NCBI GenBank assembly: GCA_036250195.1
Contig: JAVHZZ010000003.1
Location: 333,300,875 to 333,364,874 of the forward strand
DNA from: Mixophyes australis
Lineage: Eukaryota; Chordata; Amphibia; Anura; Limnodynastidae
Reading direction: 5' to 3'
Length of the DNA stretch: 64,000 bases
Below are positions 46,640 through 57,996 of the stretch, piece by piece; the stretch's first letter is position 1, and the number at the start of each line of letters is the position of its first letter. A program made the position numbers and the translations under genes. The notes below the pieces were generated by a model that was not told the origin of the DNA, ran no database searches, and saw only the letters and a list, made by a program, of their open reading frames with translations.

Positions 46640-47050
46640 TATTTTTATTATCCTTTATTTATAAGGCACCACGAGGGGTCCACAGTGCAGTACAATTTAA
46701 GAGGTGCAAATTACAACTAATTGATTACACATGTACAAACTAGAAACAGGTTACAATAACGAGTTAGGTAGTCGGGTAGAACAACTCCTAATGACACAAA
46801 GAACAGACAGATTGAGGAACATAGGAGAGAAGGGGACAGACCAGGGAACATATCAGTGTGAGGTGCCCAGGAACATGGGTGCAACTAAAGGGGCTTGAAG
46901 GATACACAGGGCCCAAGCAGGAGGTGGTTAACATAAGCGTGCAGAAGGCCATGACAATGAAAGGAGGAAGACACAAAGAGGAGGACCTGCTACTGAGAGC
47001 TTACAATCTAAGGGGAAATATACAGTGAGACAGGCTCCATGAAGGAATAA
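46640..47050 (-). mobile_element. L2-type LINE 3' end
   Basis: The left edge tattatcctttatttataaggcacc and the right phrase gaggacctgctactgagagcttac match the tails at 17878-18327 and 26096-26345. It lies on the minus strand inside the split CR1 copy and so inserted later. Confidence 0.6.
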
Positions 47051-47149
47051 ATGTGCTATAACATAATGGTAAAGTATGCATTAAGACACCCTTTCAAATC
47101 ATATACTAAACCATATACACCTTATTGCACACTATCACATTTGGCACAT

Positions 47150-48385
47150 GTGGTTAAGGCCCTGTTTAATTGGGTACACCTTGGGATTGTATTCTAAGAT
47201 AGTTGGATGGATAAGATCTTGGTTGCAGGATAGAAAACAGAGAGTTGCAGTAACTGGAGTCCATTCACAGGAGAGAAAGGTAACTGGTGGAGTGCTCCAG
47301 GGATGGAGTTATGCTGGGACCAGTGCTTTTTAATATCTTTATTGGTAACATTGCAAATAATACTGAAGGGAAAGTATGTCTTTTTGCAGATGATACAAAG
47401 ATACACACCAGGAGCAAAACAAATGATTGATAATCTAGGTAGACTGGAGGAATGGCCAAGAGAGTGTCAACTACAGTTTAATGCCAAAAAATGCTAAATC
47501 CTGGATCTGGGTCTCAAAAATTCAAAGGCTAAATATAGTTGTATAAAATTATACAACTTTCCAATTAGGAGACTTAGACCATCTCCAGTTTCTCTCCCCT
47601 TGGCTGCCTTACTATCCTTTTCTTTAGGAAAGCGCAGACCCCCTTTTACTTTGTTATAAAGGCTAAATATAGTATTAATGGCCCTACAATAGAAACTACT
47701 GAGGAAGAAAGGGATCTGGGAGTCACTATTTTAGGTGACATTAAGGCAGGTAAGCAATGTAACAAAGCAATGAGAAAGGCAAGTCAGATGCTTGGTTGTA
47801 CAGGGAGAGGAATCCGTAGCAGAAAGAAAGAAGTAATAATGCCACTATATAGGTCACTGGTAGGGCCGCTTCTAGAACACTGTGTTCAATTCTAGAGCCA
47901 TATCTCCAGAAGGATATAAATACATTAGAGAATGTACAAAGATGGACAGCTAAAATGGTGCATGGACTACAGCACAAAACGTACCCGGAAAGACTAAAAG
48001 ATCTTAATATGTATAGTTTGGAGCAGAAAAGGCAAAAGGGGAACATGATAGAAACTTTCAAATATATCAAGGGTTATAACAAGGTACAGGAGGGAAACAT
48101 TCTTCAAGGGCAGAGACATGCACTGACACTGGAGGGAAGTAGATTCAGAGGAAATCTGAGGAAAAATTACTTCACAGAAAGTGTAGTGAATAAGTGGAAT
48201 AGCCTCCCATCAGATGTGGTAGAGGATAATACAGTAGAGCAATTTAAACATGTTTGGGTGTAGACATAAGGATATCCTTACAAAGAACTAAGGATGAAAT
48301 AGGGTTTGAGTTTATCATAGGTTAAAAAATGAGTAGACTAGAGGGGCCAAGTGGTTCTTATCTGCCGTCAAATTCTATGTTTCTA
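47150..48385 (+). pseudogene. CR1 LINE: reverse transcriptase to 3' terminus, inactive
   Basis: Frames across this region give IVGWIRSWLQDRKQRVAV, VTGGV-QG, GPVLFNI, the catalytic LFADDTKIHT, LGRLEEWPRECQLQFNAKKC, ERDLGVTI, MPLYRSLVGPLLEHCVQF, LKDLNMYSLEQKRQKGNMIE and FTESVVNKWNSLPSDVVEDN. This is the order of CR1 ORF2 from RT palm to C-terminus. It closes with the CR1 3' end AAATTCTATGTTTCTATG (near 48371). Frameshifts (for example near 47310), in-frame stops and a 118-bp insertion at 47540-47657 break it. Upstream RT sequence lies at 45750-45870. Confidence 0.85.
47540..47657. mobile_element. 118-bp insertion with 16-bp direct repeat inside CR1
   Basis: AAAGGCTAAATATAGT occurs at 47524-47539 and again at 47658-47673. 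Removing the intervening DNA and one copy restores a continuous CR1 reading (KAKYS then INGPTIETTEEERDLGV). The insert starts with a palindromic TTGTATAA/TTATACAA pair and has a pyrimidine-rich centre. I cannot assign it. A 16-bp duplication suggests retroposition of a small RNA or LINE-mediated filler. Confidence 0.65.
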
Positions 48386-50244
48386 TGAAATCAGCAGGCT
48401 TACCACCACAAGTTTCCCTAACTTCACTATTTTTTCTTACATTCGCTCAACGAACGGGTACTTTTTGCTAGTATGTACATATTGAGCTTCACAAGGCCTA
48501 TGCAGTACCTAAAAGAAAATGTATAGCCGTAAAAGAATACACAAAAAGTACACTTATAACATGTATATAAATAAATGGGGTGCTCAGGAAGCACAAAGTA
48601 CATGCAGCCTTACAATAAGTGCAAAGGATGGCTGATCTGGCTTGTGTATGGGCCTGAAATTCTGAAAAGATTCTGAACAACATGAAATATTGTCTTCTTT
48701 TGATATTAAGGGCCTTTTAACGCTGAATGGAACAGATGATGAAATGCATAACCAATGACTATCCAGGAGTCTAGTCTGATCCTGAGATGTGTTGTCACTG
48801 TTGGAGGAATCATCTATACCAAGGACATTAGCATGCTACTAGTGTGCTGTTGTATTCCACTGATGTGACAATGCAGACACCACAATCCAATTAATCATAT
48901 GATCTGATTTATATTATATTCATGATGCTGGAATATGAATTCAAAATCCTGTTTTTCTCTTTCAGCTGTGATTTGTCACTGTAGCTCAATTTTTCTGGAA
49001 ATATGATCAGAATGTCATAATATACAGTTGCAGCACTACTAGCACTTCTGACATACAGTATATATGGGAAGCTTAAACTACCTATTCTTTATTTCTGACC
49101 AGTCACATCTCTTTTTAGCACTGAAGGGATACGACGTGCAATTTAACAACAGCACCTTTAAAATTCAACAATTGCCCATTCTAATAAAAAAAATAAAAAT
49201 TCTCCAATGAAGACATATGTACATAATAATATTTTTACAGTACGACTAGCTATACCATATGTAATGGTGTCAGCCACAGAAGGTAACGTCCCATCTGTTT
49301 GAAAAATGTAACCTCTTCTTCCTTTTATTTCACAGTTTTTACATAGAGAAAATAAGTACACCATGTTTAAGACAACAGTTTGCGCAATGTTTGTTGCAGC
49401 TTATCGTCTTGTTGTGAATAAACACCACATACACAAATAAACAACAGATATGAGGATAAGTGGAATGCAAGATGATACAACGCAATGAATAAAGAACTGA
49501 TAAGGAACACAAGTCTATGGAAAAACATAAAGCAACATAGCGAACATAAGCATACAAATCTTGCACTGAGAAAGTCACTTTAGCAGAAGAGTTACAACAT
49601 AATTTCCAGATCTTATAAAATATATCTAAGAATTTGGTATTTCTAGAGACATTTGATAAGTTACAGCAGCCATGTAGTGATTCTCCCACTAATGTGACTT
49701 AACTCTCTCAGTACAAAATAATAAGACAAGGATTCAACTGGAACCAAATTGCTGATAAATTTCTTCTAAAGAGATAATATAGGGGGGATCTGTGGCCACA
49801 CATTGTTTTATGGACAAATAATAAAGTTGCTCTGAAAATTATTGTTTTGAAGGAGCTGGAGTTGCCATAAAACAATTTAGGATCTTCTATTGGAGCAGGT
49901 AAGTTAAACTATCTTCAAGTAGAAGTTTTATGGGTCTGCACCCCTAAATGAAATGTTAAAATGATGCATTAGGTTAGAAACATCCAGACATGTCATTTAA
50001 GTATAATGGCTCTAAACTGTTTACAGTCTTTTGTTGTCCATTCAGGGGAAGCACTGAGCGCAGTGGCCAGAGTAGCCCATGTGGCTGCTATGGGACCTGT
50101 TGGTGAGGGAGGAGGGTCCAATGACACATGTCTATCTGCTCTGGAGGCCCCTGCTCTGATCTTCTAGGGGGATGCACAATGGAACTCTGTTTAAGGTTTC
50201 AGTCCAATTATGATACTTATATCAGACCAGTCCCCGCTCGTGCT
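48386..50244. other. Unassigned non-coding DNA
   Basis: No supported feature. The minus-strand frame 49339-49689 has no recognised similarity. Confidence 0.45.
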
Positions 50245-50246
50245 CA

Positions 50247-50321
50247 GTAAGTAGACATGCAGTAAGTAGACATGCAGTAAGTAGACATGCAGTAAGTAGA
50301 CATGCAGTAAGTATACATGCA
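50247..50321. repeat. 15-bp tandem repeat, about five units
   Basis: AGTAAGTAGACATGC repeats with one substitution in the last unit. It is nearly homogeneous, so probably recent. Confidence 0.9.
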
Positions 50322-51389
50322 ACAAACTCCCCAGTTTTTGTATTGGGACTCAGAGGCTACAATTTACACCCCTGACAGAGTACATCAAATCAGGTCTGTG
50401 GCCAAATTTGACAGATAGTTTGGTGTCTGGGCAAAACTGTTGGATACTATGGGTCCCAATTAGTTAATTAGTGACACATAATTACTAGCAGTAGTTTTGA
50501 AACCATATGCACAGCTATTTGAGGTCAATAAGGATTAAGGAAGAGAGACCTTTTTCAGTTAAAATCAGTGGTTGTACCTAACTACACATCACCCTACTTC
50601 TCAGTCCAATGCCTGCTCTGAGATTGCACGGGTAATGTCAGCCACCTGTATGTGCTGTGATGGTCCAGCAATCTTATATTTCCTTTCATGTTGAAACATA
50701 GCTCAAAAAACAGAACTTTAAAACATTTGGAGCACAAAAAAGACCAAATTTATACAAGTGAACTTATTATTTAGTTTACTTATTTTTAATTTCAAATTAA
50801 AACATTGACTAGAGGTTGATCCTCTTAAAAACAAATTGTAATGAAGCTCACATTGACTATCAAGAATTCCCCAAATGTGTTTCACATCTAAAAGATTATT
50901 ATATACTGTAATATAGATCCTAAAAACCATCATGAACATAACAGCATAGTGGGACATGTGAATGTCGGAAACAATTGTGAGGATAAAGTCCCTGGACCCA
51001 CAGAATGATGTACATCATAATCATAAGCAGAACTGCCAACAAGATCTATATTTTTGCTAAATAAATAATAACAAGTTGTGGTGGAAAGTATATTTTGAGC
51101 TTTAGATGGACAGCTGCTGTAACTGGTATGTCAGCAATGCGGAAGAAAGAAAATAGCAACCCATGCTGAAATTCGCTACAGGAGACAAACTCCTAAACAA
51201 GCTGTATACTACAGGACTGCCTTTAAATCACTGCTACCACTATTTAATCAGTATCAATAATGCAGCGTCTGGAAACAACACAATTAATCGGAGCAAAGTT
51301 GACCGTGAGGGCTGCCAGGTATCTGCACAGTTGTAAAAATTAAAGGAATCTGCAAGTAAACAAAAAAGTTCTTGGTAAAAACTAATTTA
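50322..51389. other. Unassigned non-coding DNA
   Basis: No supported feature. Confidence 0.45.
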
Positions 51390-51397
51390 ATCTAGAC

Positions 51398-51852
51398 TAG
51401 AGATGCTCGGGCTCGGTTTTCTGAAAACCGAACCCACCCGAAGTTAGGGGATCCGAGTAGGCTCGCGAGCCGACTCTGTACTTTTGCGCGTCCTCGAACC
51501 TGAATCGAGGCAAAACGTCATTGTTGCTTTGTCGGATCTTGCGGGTTTTGGATTCCATAAGTTCCTCCCTCCCCAGGAGATCCAGGGCCATTGTGCACAC
51601 AGAAACAGGGGTAGCAGTGTTCTTGTCACTTGACAAAACTTCACTGGAAATTAATGTTATTGAGGTTTATAATAATGTAGGAACAAAAAAAAGAGCCAAA
51701 TTATGTGATTCTAGCAAAAAAAAAAAAGGATTTTAGAAAAAAATAGGGATCCAAAACTAAAACCAAAACATGCGAGGGCGGTTTTGCCAAAACCAAAACA
51801 CGAAGTTAATCCAGATCCAAAACCACAACACAGGGGTTAGTGAACATCTCTA
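51398..51852. mobile_element. hAT-like element, family C (455 bp)
   Basis: The ends are TAGAGATGCTC and GAACATCTCTA. Flanks ATCTAGAC (51390-51397) and ATCTAAAC (51853-51860) match at 7 of 8. It is the most complete of three copies and contains ggttttgccaaaaccaaaac, an internal inverted pair, near the right end. No transposase. Confidence 0.85.
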
Positions 51853-51863
51853 ATCTAAACCTT

Positions 51864-52192
51864 GGGCCTGATTCATTAAGGATCTTAACTTGAGAAACTT
51901 CTTATTTCAGTCTCCTGGACGAAACCATGTTACAATGCAAGGGGTGCAAATTAGTATTCTGTTTTGCACATAAGTTAAATACTGACTGTTTTTTCATGTA
52001 GCACACAAATATCAACTTTAAATTTCAGTGTACAAATAAGCTATCAAAGTTTTGTGTGCTACATGAAAAAACAGTCAGTATTTAACTTATGTGCAATAAT
52101 ACTAATTTGCACCCCTTGCATTGTAACATGGTTTTGTCCAGGAGACTGAAATAAGAAGTTTCTCAAGTTAAGATCCTTAATGAATGAGCCCC
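51864..52192. mobile_element. Fold-back MITE, family A (329 bp), nearly perfect palindrome
   Basis: The left arm (GGGCCTGATTCATTAAGGAT...) and the right arm are complementary over about 145 bp each with few mismatches, around a short centre near 52020-52050. CTT flanks both sides (51861-51863 and 52193-52195), a 3-bp duplication like the TGA of the 4604 copy. Its right part, from 52099, is duplicated downstream at 53221. Confidence 0.8.
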
Positions 52193-52300
52193 CTTGTCTT
52201 GTAATACAGCAACTTGTCTTAAAGAGACACTAATACTTTCAAATTACCCTTGGTGTGTGACAAATAGAATAATTTATCCAAGAGTCAAAAGTGTGTGTGT

Positions 52301-52393
<93 letters not shown>
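52099..52393. repeat. Direct duplication, copy 1
   Basis: From 52099 (ATACTAATTTGCACCCC) through the MITE right end, unique sequence and a TA tract, this is identical by eye over its first ~205 bp to 53221 onward. The TA tracts differ in length (about 90 against 41 bp). Confidence 0.9.
52304..52393. repeat. (TA)n microsatellite, about 45 units
   Basis: An uninterrupted TA dinucleotide run of about 90 bp preceded by (GT)n. It produces long meaningless Tyr-Ile readings on both strands. Confidence 0.95.
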
Positions 52394-52396
<3 letters not shown>

Positions 52397-53220
52397 AAAT
52401 ACAATAGATAGTACAGCGCGTAACTCTGAGAAGATAAACAAGTTCCAATTCAAATATTGTCCTTTGGAAGAAGTGGATATCCTATGTTCAGGAGGCTGCC
52501 AAAGTTCCCACAAAGCCAGTTGGTGGACTGGAATAATCTAAAACAAAATAAGTAGGAGGGGGCGCCACATAGTATAATACTGTATTCAACAATACAGATA
52601 GGTGTACCACAAGCCAGAATTTAAATCACCAAGTGGACATAGGCACTCAGGTATTAGAAGTGAATCAGTAAGGATAAAAACACACAGAGGAGGAAATATT
52701 TCCAAGACCACCAACACCATACCAATATGCGTACCAGATAAAAGAACTTTAAAGCTTATCTGTAGGTATAGTCGGTCCCTTCATAGATTAGAGTAGCTTT
52801 GGTTCCCCTTCAGGTTGGTGGAGTGTTATTCTCAACACTTACAGGATCATAAACAGGCACTTCATATATCCTCAGTGATAACCACATTTATATAAAGAAA
52901 AAAAGGGGAGGGCTCTCATAGTGTAATACCATATGGTTACACATTTATTGCAGAGTAAAATACAGATGTACACTTACATTAAAAAATTAAGATATATGCT
53001 TATCTGGGTATCTTTAAGCTGGAACAGGACAACAGGATTCAGTAACTATCACGCTACCACGTTGCCAAAGATCCAGATCACTGAGTTCTTAGGAAATATT
53101 CCTCAGCAAAGATCAACACAGAATGCGCTGCCACGCTGTTAGATATAAATCAGCAGGCTCTTAGAAATCAATCCTCAACGCGTTTCGTCTCATTAAGCGG
53201 AGACTTCATCAGGAGGAATT
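52394..53220 (-). mobile_element. Candidate Penelope-like element fragment
   Basis: About 827 bp lies between the two duplicated segments, so it was inserted. Its right end on the minus strand carries a hammerhead-type motif (53172-53217), which is established for Penelope-like elements. No reverse-transcriptase or GIY-YIG frame is readable, so only the non-coding terminal part may be present. Other retroelement types remain possible. Confidence 0.4.
53172..53217 (-). ncRNA. Hammerhead-type ribozyme motif (minimal type I)
   Basis: Minus strand, 46 nt: stem I strand TCCTC (53217-53213), CTGATGA (53212-53206), one unpaired A, stem II GTCTC/GAGAC closing an 8-nt loop, GAAA (53186-53183), a one-pair stem III C-GC-G, then UU with predicted cleavage between 53177 and 53176, and stem I return GAGGA (53176-53172). 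All core positions of the hammerhead are present. The extra A before stem II is the one deviation and may reduce activity. The minimal stem III is typical of versions in Penelope-like retroelements. Confidence 0.55.
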
Positions 53221-53422
53221 ATACTAATTTGCACCCCTTGCATTGTAACATGGTTTTGTCCAGGAGACTGAAATAAGAAGTTTCTCAAGTTAAGATCCTT
53301 AATGAATGAGCCCCCTTGTCTTGTAATACAGCAACTTGTCTTAAAGAGACACTAATACTTTCAAATTACCCTTGGTGTGTGACAAATAGAATAATTTATC
53401 CAAGAGTCAAAAGTGTGTGTGT

Positions 53423-53466
<44 letters not shown>
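53221..53466. repeat. Direct duplication, copy 2
   Basis: It repeats 52099 onward at an offset of 1122 bp, including the right part of the MITE and a shorter TA tract (about 41 bp). It then continues into different sequence (aaaacatctgtgtatt), which is presumably the original downstream flank. Confidence 0.9.
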
Positions 53467-53473
<7 letters not shown>

Positions 53474-55022
53474 CTGTGTATTATAATAATAATGCATTAG
53501 ATAAAAATAAAATCTATATTTTTTGTGATGTCTCATGGAGCTGCAGGTTTTACAAATGCTCTAAATGTTGATACTCTAAGAGTCCTCTCTGTTAAAGTAT
53601 GTCAGAATTTACGATTTATGGCTAGGTCAGGTACAAATGGGGAACTGGCTGCTTCAAACAGTGTATTTTCACTTTGAAGTGGATTTAGATCTCAGTCTAG
53701 AAACCAGGTTTGGGAAGGCATCAGGTAGACGTGAGATGTAGGGTGAAGAAGTCGCAGTTCCATGTTCTCCCCTCAAGTCATTGACAGATGGGTCTCAGAG
53801 TTGTTTGAGTGTTGCAGGTGAGACACTTGAAGCTGTTAAAGCACGGTTACCAATCAGGCGATGGAGAGTTGTAGGATATTATGGTTACCTCTAGGGCTAA
53901 GTCTTGTTGAATACAGCCCGAGAGAACGGAAGTTGTCATCTATGAATGAGATATTCAGATGTCTATGTGTAAGCATTTTATATATCTACAAATAATAGAC
54001 CGAGTGTCAACAGATTCACTTATGAAAACACAAAGCCTGATTCACCGACACAAATGTTTTTTGAGCCCAGCTAAATACTAACATAGAATACAGCTGAACT
54101 CTAAAAGAATAAATTCTAACCACTGCTATTAGTTTACTATTTATTCCTGTATAAACTTTGGATTTAGGTTTTCTATTTTGGTTTTGGACTTGATTTAATG
54201 CTTTTAAAGTGTATTTACTGTATGTCTGTTCCAGTTTCATCTATGGACATGGGATGTAAAGACAAAATATAAAAAAAAACCTAAACTAATAAGAACATGC
54301 TAAGCATTGGTTTATACAACGATACTCAATTTATGAACCAGACAGAAACTATTTAGCAACCACGAAGAAAGGTGTTTTTCATTAAATCCTAGACCCTTAT
54401 GTTGGTTATAATAGAAAGAACATGGGACTGTCTCTATAAAACAAGAACACATTGTTGGGAAATTATTTTAACTACATATAAAATTTTTCATTGATGTGTC
54501 ACTTTACATATAAAGTGACACAACAATGTCGGTAAAAGTTTTAAATCAGGGCTGCCATCAGGGTGATATAGAAGGAAGCCACGAAGGCGGCCTTAGAGGT
54601 TAGTGGTGAAAGGTGAGATCCAGCAGTATAAACCATTGTAACGCTGCTCCCCTCTTCCATCAACAATCTATCAGGCATTGTTCTTTTTGTTTGTTACTTG
54701 TAGTGAAGATTGCTGGGTAGCTACTGCCGACATTCTGATCCGCTAATAGTGTCAGATAGGGAGTGGTACAAACAGCTTATCATACACTAGCCAGCAGGCT
54801 GAGGTCTGCTTTGTATACTATACACCAGAATGGGCTCTGATATGTATACTAGCCACCAGCAAGGGCTATGCTGCAATCACTAGCATGAGGGGATGGACTG
54901 ATTGGCGCCCTGCTTAGCAGCTTGAAAGGGACCCCAAGATTCCTGATGATAGCCCTAATTGAATTAATACATTCCAGAAAATATTGTTTTTCTTCCTCAG
55001 TGCACTAAATTAATACATGTCA
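53467..55022. other. Unassigned non-coding DNA
   Basis: No supported gene or element. Confidence 0.45.
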
Positions 55023-55340
55023 GACCTGAGTCATTAAGGAGAACAATGCATATAAAGGGAATAACTTTGCACCTGGGCAAAACCATGTTGCATTGGAGGG
55101 CAGGTAAATTTTAAATGTGGGGACAGATTTAAAGTTGGGATAGGGCATGGCCTAGATCAACTTTAAATTTCAGTGCAAAAATAAAGCTATCACGTATTTG
55201 TGTGTTAGATGAAAAAACAGCCAGTATTTAACTTATGTAAAAAATAATGAATTAAATTGCACCCCTTGCATTGTATCATGGTTTGTCCCAGAGAACATTT
55301 ACTTCTTTTTTTCCCTTACTTTCCTTAATGACTCAGGCCC
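55023..55340. mobile_element. Fold-back MITE, family A (318 bp)
   Basis: GACCTGAGTCATTAAGG at the left and CCTTAATGACTCAGGCCC at the right are inverted. Inner phrases (aaaccatgttgcattgg, gaaaaaacagccagtattt, gcaccccttgcattgt) match the other copies. The target duplication is not clear. The arms have diverged more than at 51864. Confidence 0.75.
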
Positions 55341-56699
55341 AGTGTATACTCTGCAAAATACATTTATTTTATTATATATAAATTATTTTACTGCCATTCG
55401 AAGGGCAAACAGTACTCATGTATATATTTGCAATAACTTAATCCTTTAATAATGATGAGTTTTACATTTACAAGTAAACCAGTTTGACATTGTTAAAAAG
55501 TTGTCATGTCACTCCAACGGGTCTTTAACCTCTGAATATGACAAAGAGGACAATCATTGTTATGCAGTGGTTTGAGAAACAACACTGCGGGCCCATAAAG
55601 AGTTATCACTAATGTAGTGTTAGCAAAGTATTAAAGAGATAGTCATTTCCTGCCCTTCCTTCAATCACCAGGTGTTTCCCAGGACACTTGCATAACCAGC
55701 ACTCTTGTGATATCCTGAGGTCATGACCTGCGAGAAAGCAAATCCCTCCTCATAAACCTCTCAAACGTCAGCTATGATTCACTAAAATATTCATACTTAA
55801 TGTGCCAATACCAATTCCACAATAACTTACTTTTCAGTGTCAATAAACAAACACTGTAAAACAGCAAAAAAAAAAGAAAAAAAAAGACGTAATGTGTATT
55901 TTATTATGTGGGGAAATAGTGATCATATAAAAGTTTATAAAATAAGAATTTGGGGGCTAAATTATTATTTCCCAAATTATGACTGAAGACCTGATTCAGT
56001 CTGAACACATGTGAAACCAAAGCATACGCCAAAGAACGCAATTCATGTTCGCATGTAAATTAGTCTTTCGACAGTCTAATATTTGAAGGTGGGGAAGGGG
56101 TGTATGCGCATAGTCAAAATACAGTAATGGCGTCTCCGGTGCATGCAGCAGTGACTGATTCAAGCTCTGGGCATCTCTCAGGTATGTGCATTTCAGTTGT
56201 ATCACTTGCTCCACCTACAGGTCAGGTGTAAGTGCAGCGTAATGGTGACGACGGTCATGTATGCATTGCTAGCAGATGTGTTTACAATTAAAAGCAGCTG
56301 TAAAATTTTATTTTATGTACAGCAGACATAATGATAAATGTATTTCATACAGGAAAAAAATAGAAAAAAAACATTGCTGCTTTTTCATTAATGACTATAT
56401 TATTAACAGGTGACAATAATTGATTTTTTTTTTCTGAGCATTCTGCAGGGACTTTATATTCCGCATATGCATTGTACGTATTCTGCAGTGTGTTGTGTCT
56501 GTCTCAATATGGCAAGTGTCATATATGCAGGGCGTAACTACACCTGTATCCAACAAGAGACAATTCTTCAGATCCTCTTGTAATTGAATACAGACGTTCG
56601 TGTGCCTGATTTACAGGCAGGTTTTTTTTTTATAAACAAAGCAGATTACGCTCAATTAGTTAGCCTTAATGAATCAGGCCCTGAGAGTACCCACATTGG
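55341..56699. other. Unassigned non-coding DNA
   Basis: No supported gene. An A-rich run lies at 55865-55886. Confidence 0.45.
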
Positions 56700-56707
56700 A
56701 TTACATA

Positions 56708-57777
56708 CAGTGGTGGGATGCAGCCGGTTCTCACCGGTTCGCCAAAACCGATGCCTAATTTTAGGCTCGGTTCAGCGAACCGGTGACTACAGGCTGAGTC
56801 CACCCATTTCGTTGGCAGACTCCCCGAAAAAAACCCAAAAAAAGCCTCACCTGCCCGCAGCGTAGGTACTTTTCCTCCCTGCTCAGTCCGCACTGAATGC
56901 CGGGTGTGACGTGATGACATTCAGTGAGGAGCGGCGCAGAGAGGAGTCAGTGACAAACAAGAAGACAGAAGAGAAGAAGAGAAGAGAAGAAAAGAAAAGA
57001 AAAGAGAAGAAAGAAGCCAATAGAAAAAGTAAGTGAAGGAACGGAAGCAAGGGGGAGCATAGGCAGCATGGCAGAGTGTTTTAGGGGGCAGCAAAGGCAG
57101 CATGGCACAGTGTTTTGTGGGGCAGCAAAGGCAGCATGGCACAGTGTTTTAGGAGGCAGCAAAGGCAGCATGGCACAGTGTTTTAGGGGGCAGCAAAGGC
57201 AGCATGGCACAGTGTTTTAGGGGGCAGCAAAGGCAGCATGGCACAGTGTTTTAGGAGGCAGCAAAGGCAGCATGGCAGAGTGTTTTAGGGGGCAGCAAAG
57301 GCAGCATGGCACAGTGTTTTGTGGGGCAGCAAAGGCAGCATGGCAGAGTGTTTTAGGGGGCAGCAAAGGCAGCATGGCACAGTGTTTTAGGGGGCAGCAA
57401 AGGCAGCATGGCAGAGTGTTTTAGGGGGCAGCAAAGGCAGCATGGCACAGTGTTTTGTGGGGCAGCAAAGGCAGCATGGCACAGTGTTTTAGGGGGCAGC
57501 AAAGGCAGCATGGCAGAGTGTTTTAGGGGGCAGCAAAGGCAGCATGGCAGAGTGTTTTGGGGGACAGCAAAGGCAGCATGGCACAGTGTTTTAGGGGACA
57601 GCAAAGGCAGCATGGCACAGTGTTTTGGGGGACAGCAAAGGCAGCATGGCACAGTGTTTTGGGGGACAGCAAAGGCAGCATGGCACAATGTTTTGAGGGG
57701 CAAAACACATTTTTATATATTTAAAACGGTAATTAGGGCAGAGAATCGGTTGTTAATTTATTTGAATCCCACCACTA
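56708..57777. mobile_element. hAT-like element (1070 bp) containing a 34-bp minisatellite
   Basis: The ends CAGTGGTGGGATGCA and TTGAATCCCACCACTA are inverted. Flanks ATTACATA (56700-56707) and ATCACATA (57778-57785) match at 7 of 8. Near the left is another inverted pair (CCGGTTCTCACCGGTT, CGGTTCAGCGAACCGG). From 56940 a purine-rich tract leads into nineteen tandem 34-bp units. No transposase. Confidence 0.8.
57062..57703. repeat. 34-bp minisatellite, about 19 units
   Basis: The unit contains GGCAGCATGGCACAGTG, TTTTAGGGGG and CAGCAAA. Variation is almost only single-base (CACAG/CAGAG, TAGGGGG/GTGGGG/GGGGGA) with no length change. Since 34 is not divisible by three, all frames are cycled, which creates long Cys-rich false frames on the minus strand. 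Confidence 0.95.
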
Positions 57778-57996
57778 ATCACATATATTAATATATTTTA
57801 AAATTGCTAGAAAAATTTTGCCATTTGAAAAGGAGAACATTTTGTCTATATTTTATTCTATTAGCATGAATGGAAGAATAAAGCCATTCCATTCACTTGC
57901 CAGATTTTACTTCCGAAATTTATATACTTTCAGGACAATAATCTTTCTACATATAATATATATAATATATATATAATAATATACATATAATCTAAA

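Noticed and set aside
52194..52513. Tyr-Ile repeat proteins on both strands
   Set aside because: They are translation of a (TA)n microsatellite.
57353..57708. Long Cys-rich open frames on the minus strand
   Set aside because: They are produced by the 34-bp minisatellite cycling through all three frames; no gene context.
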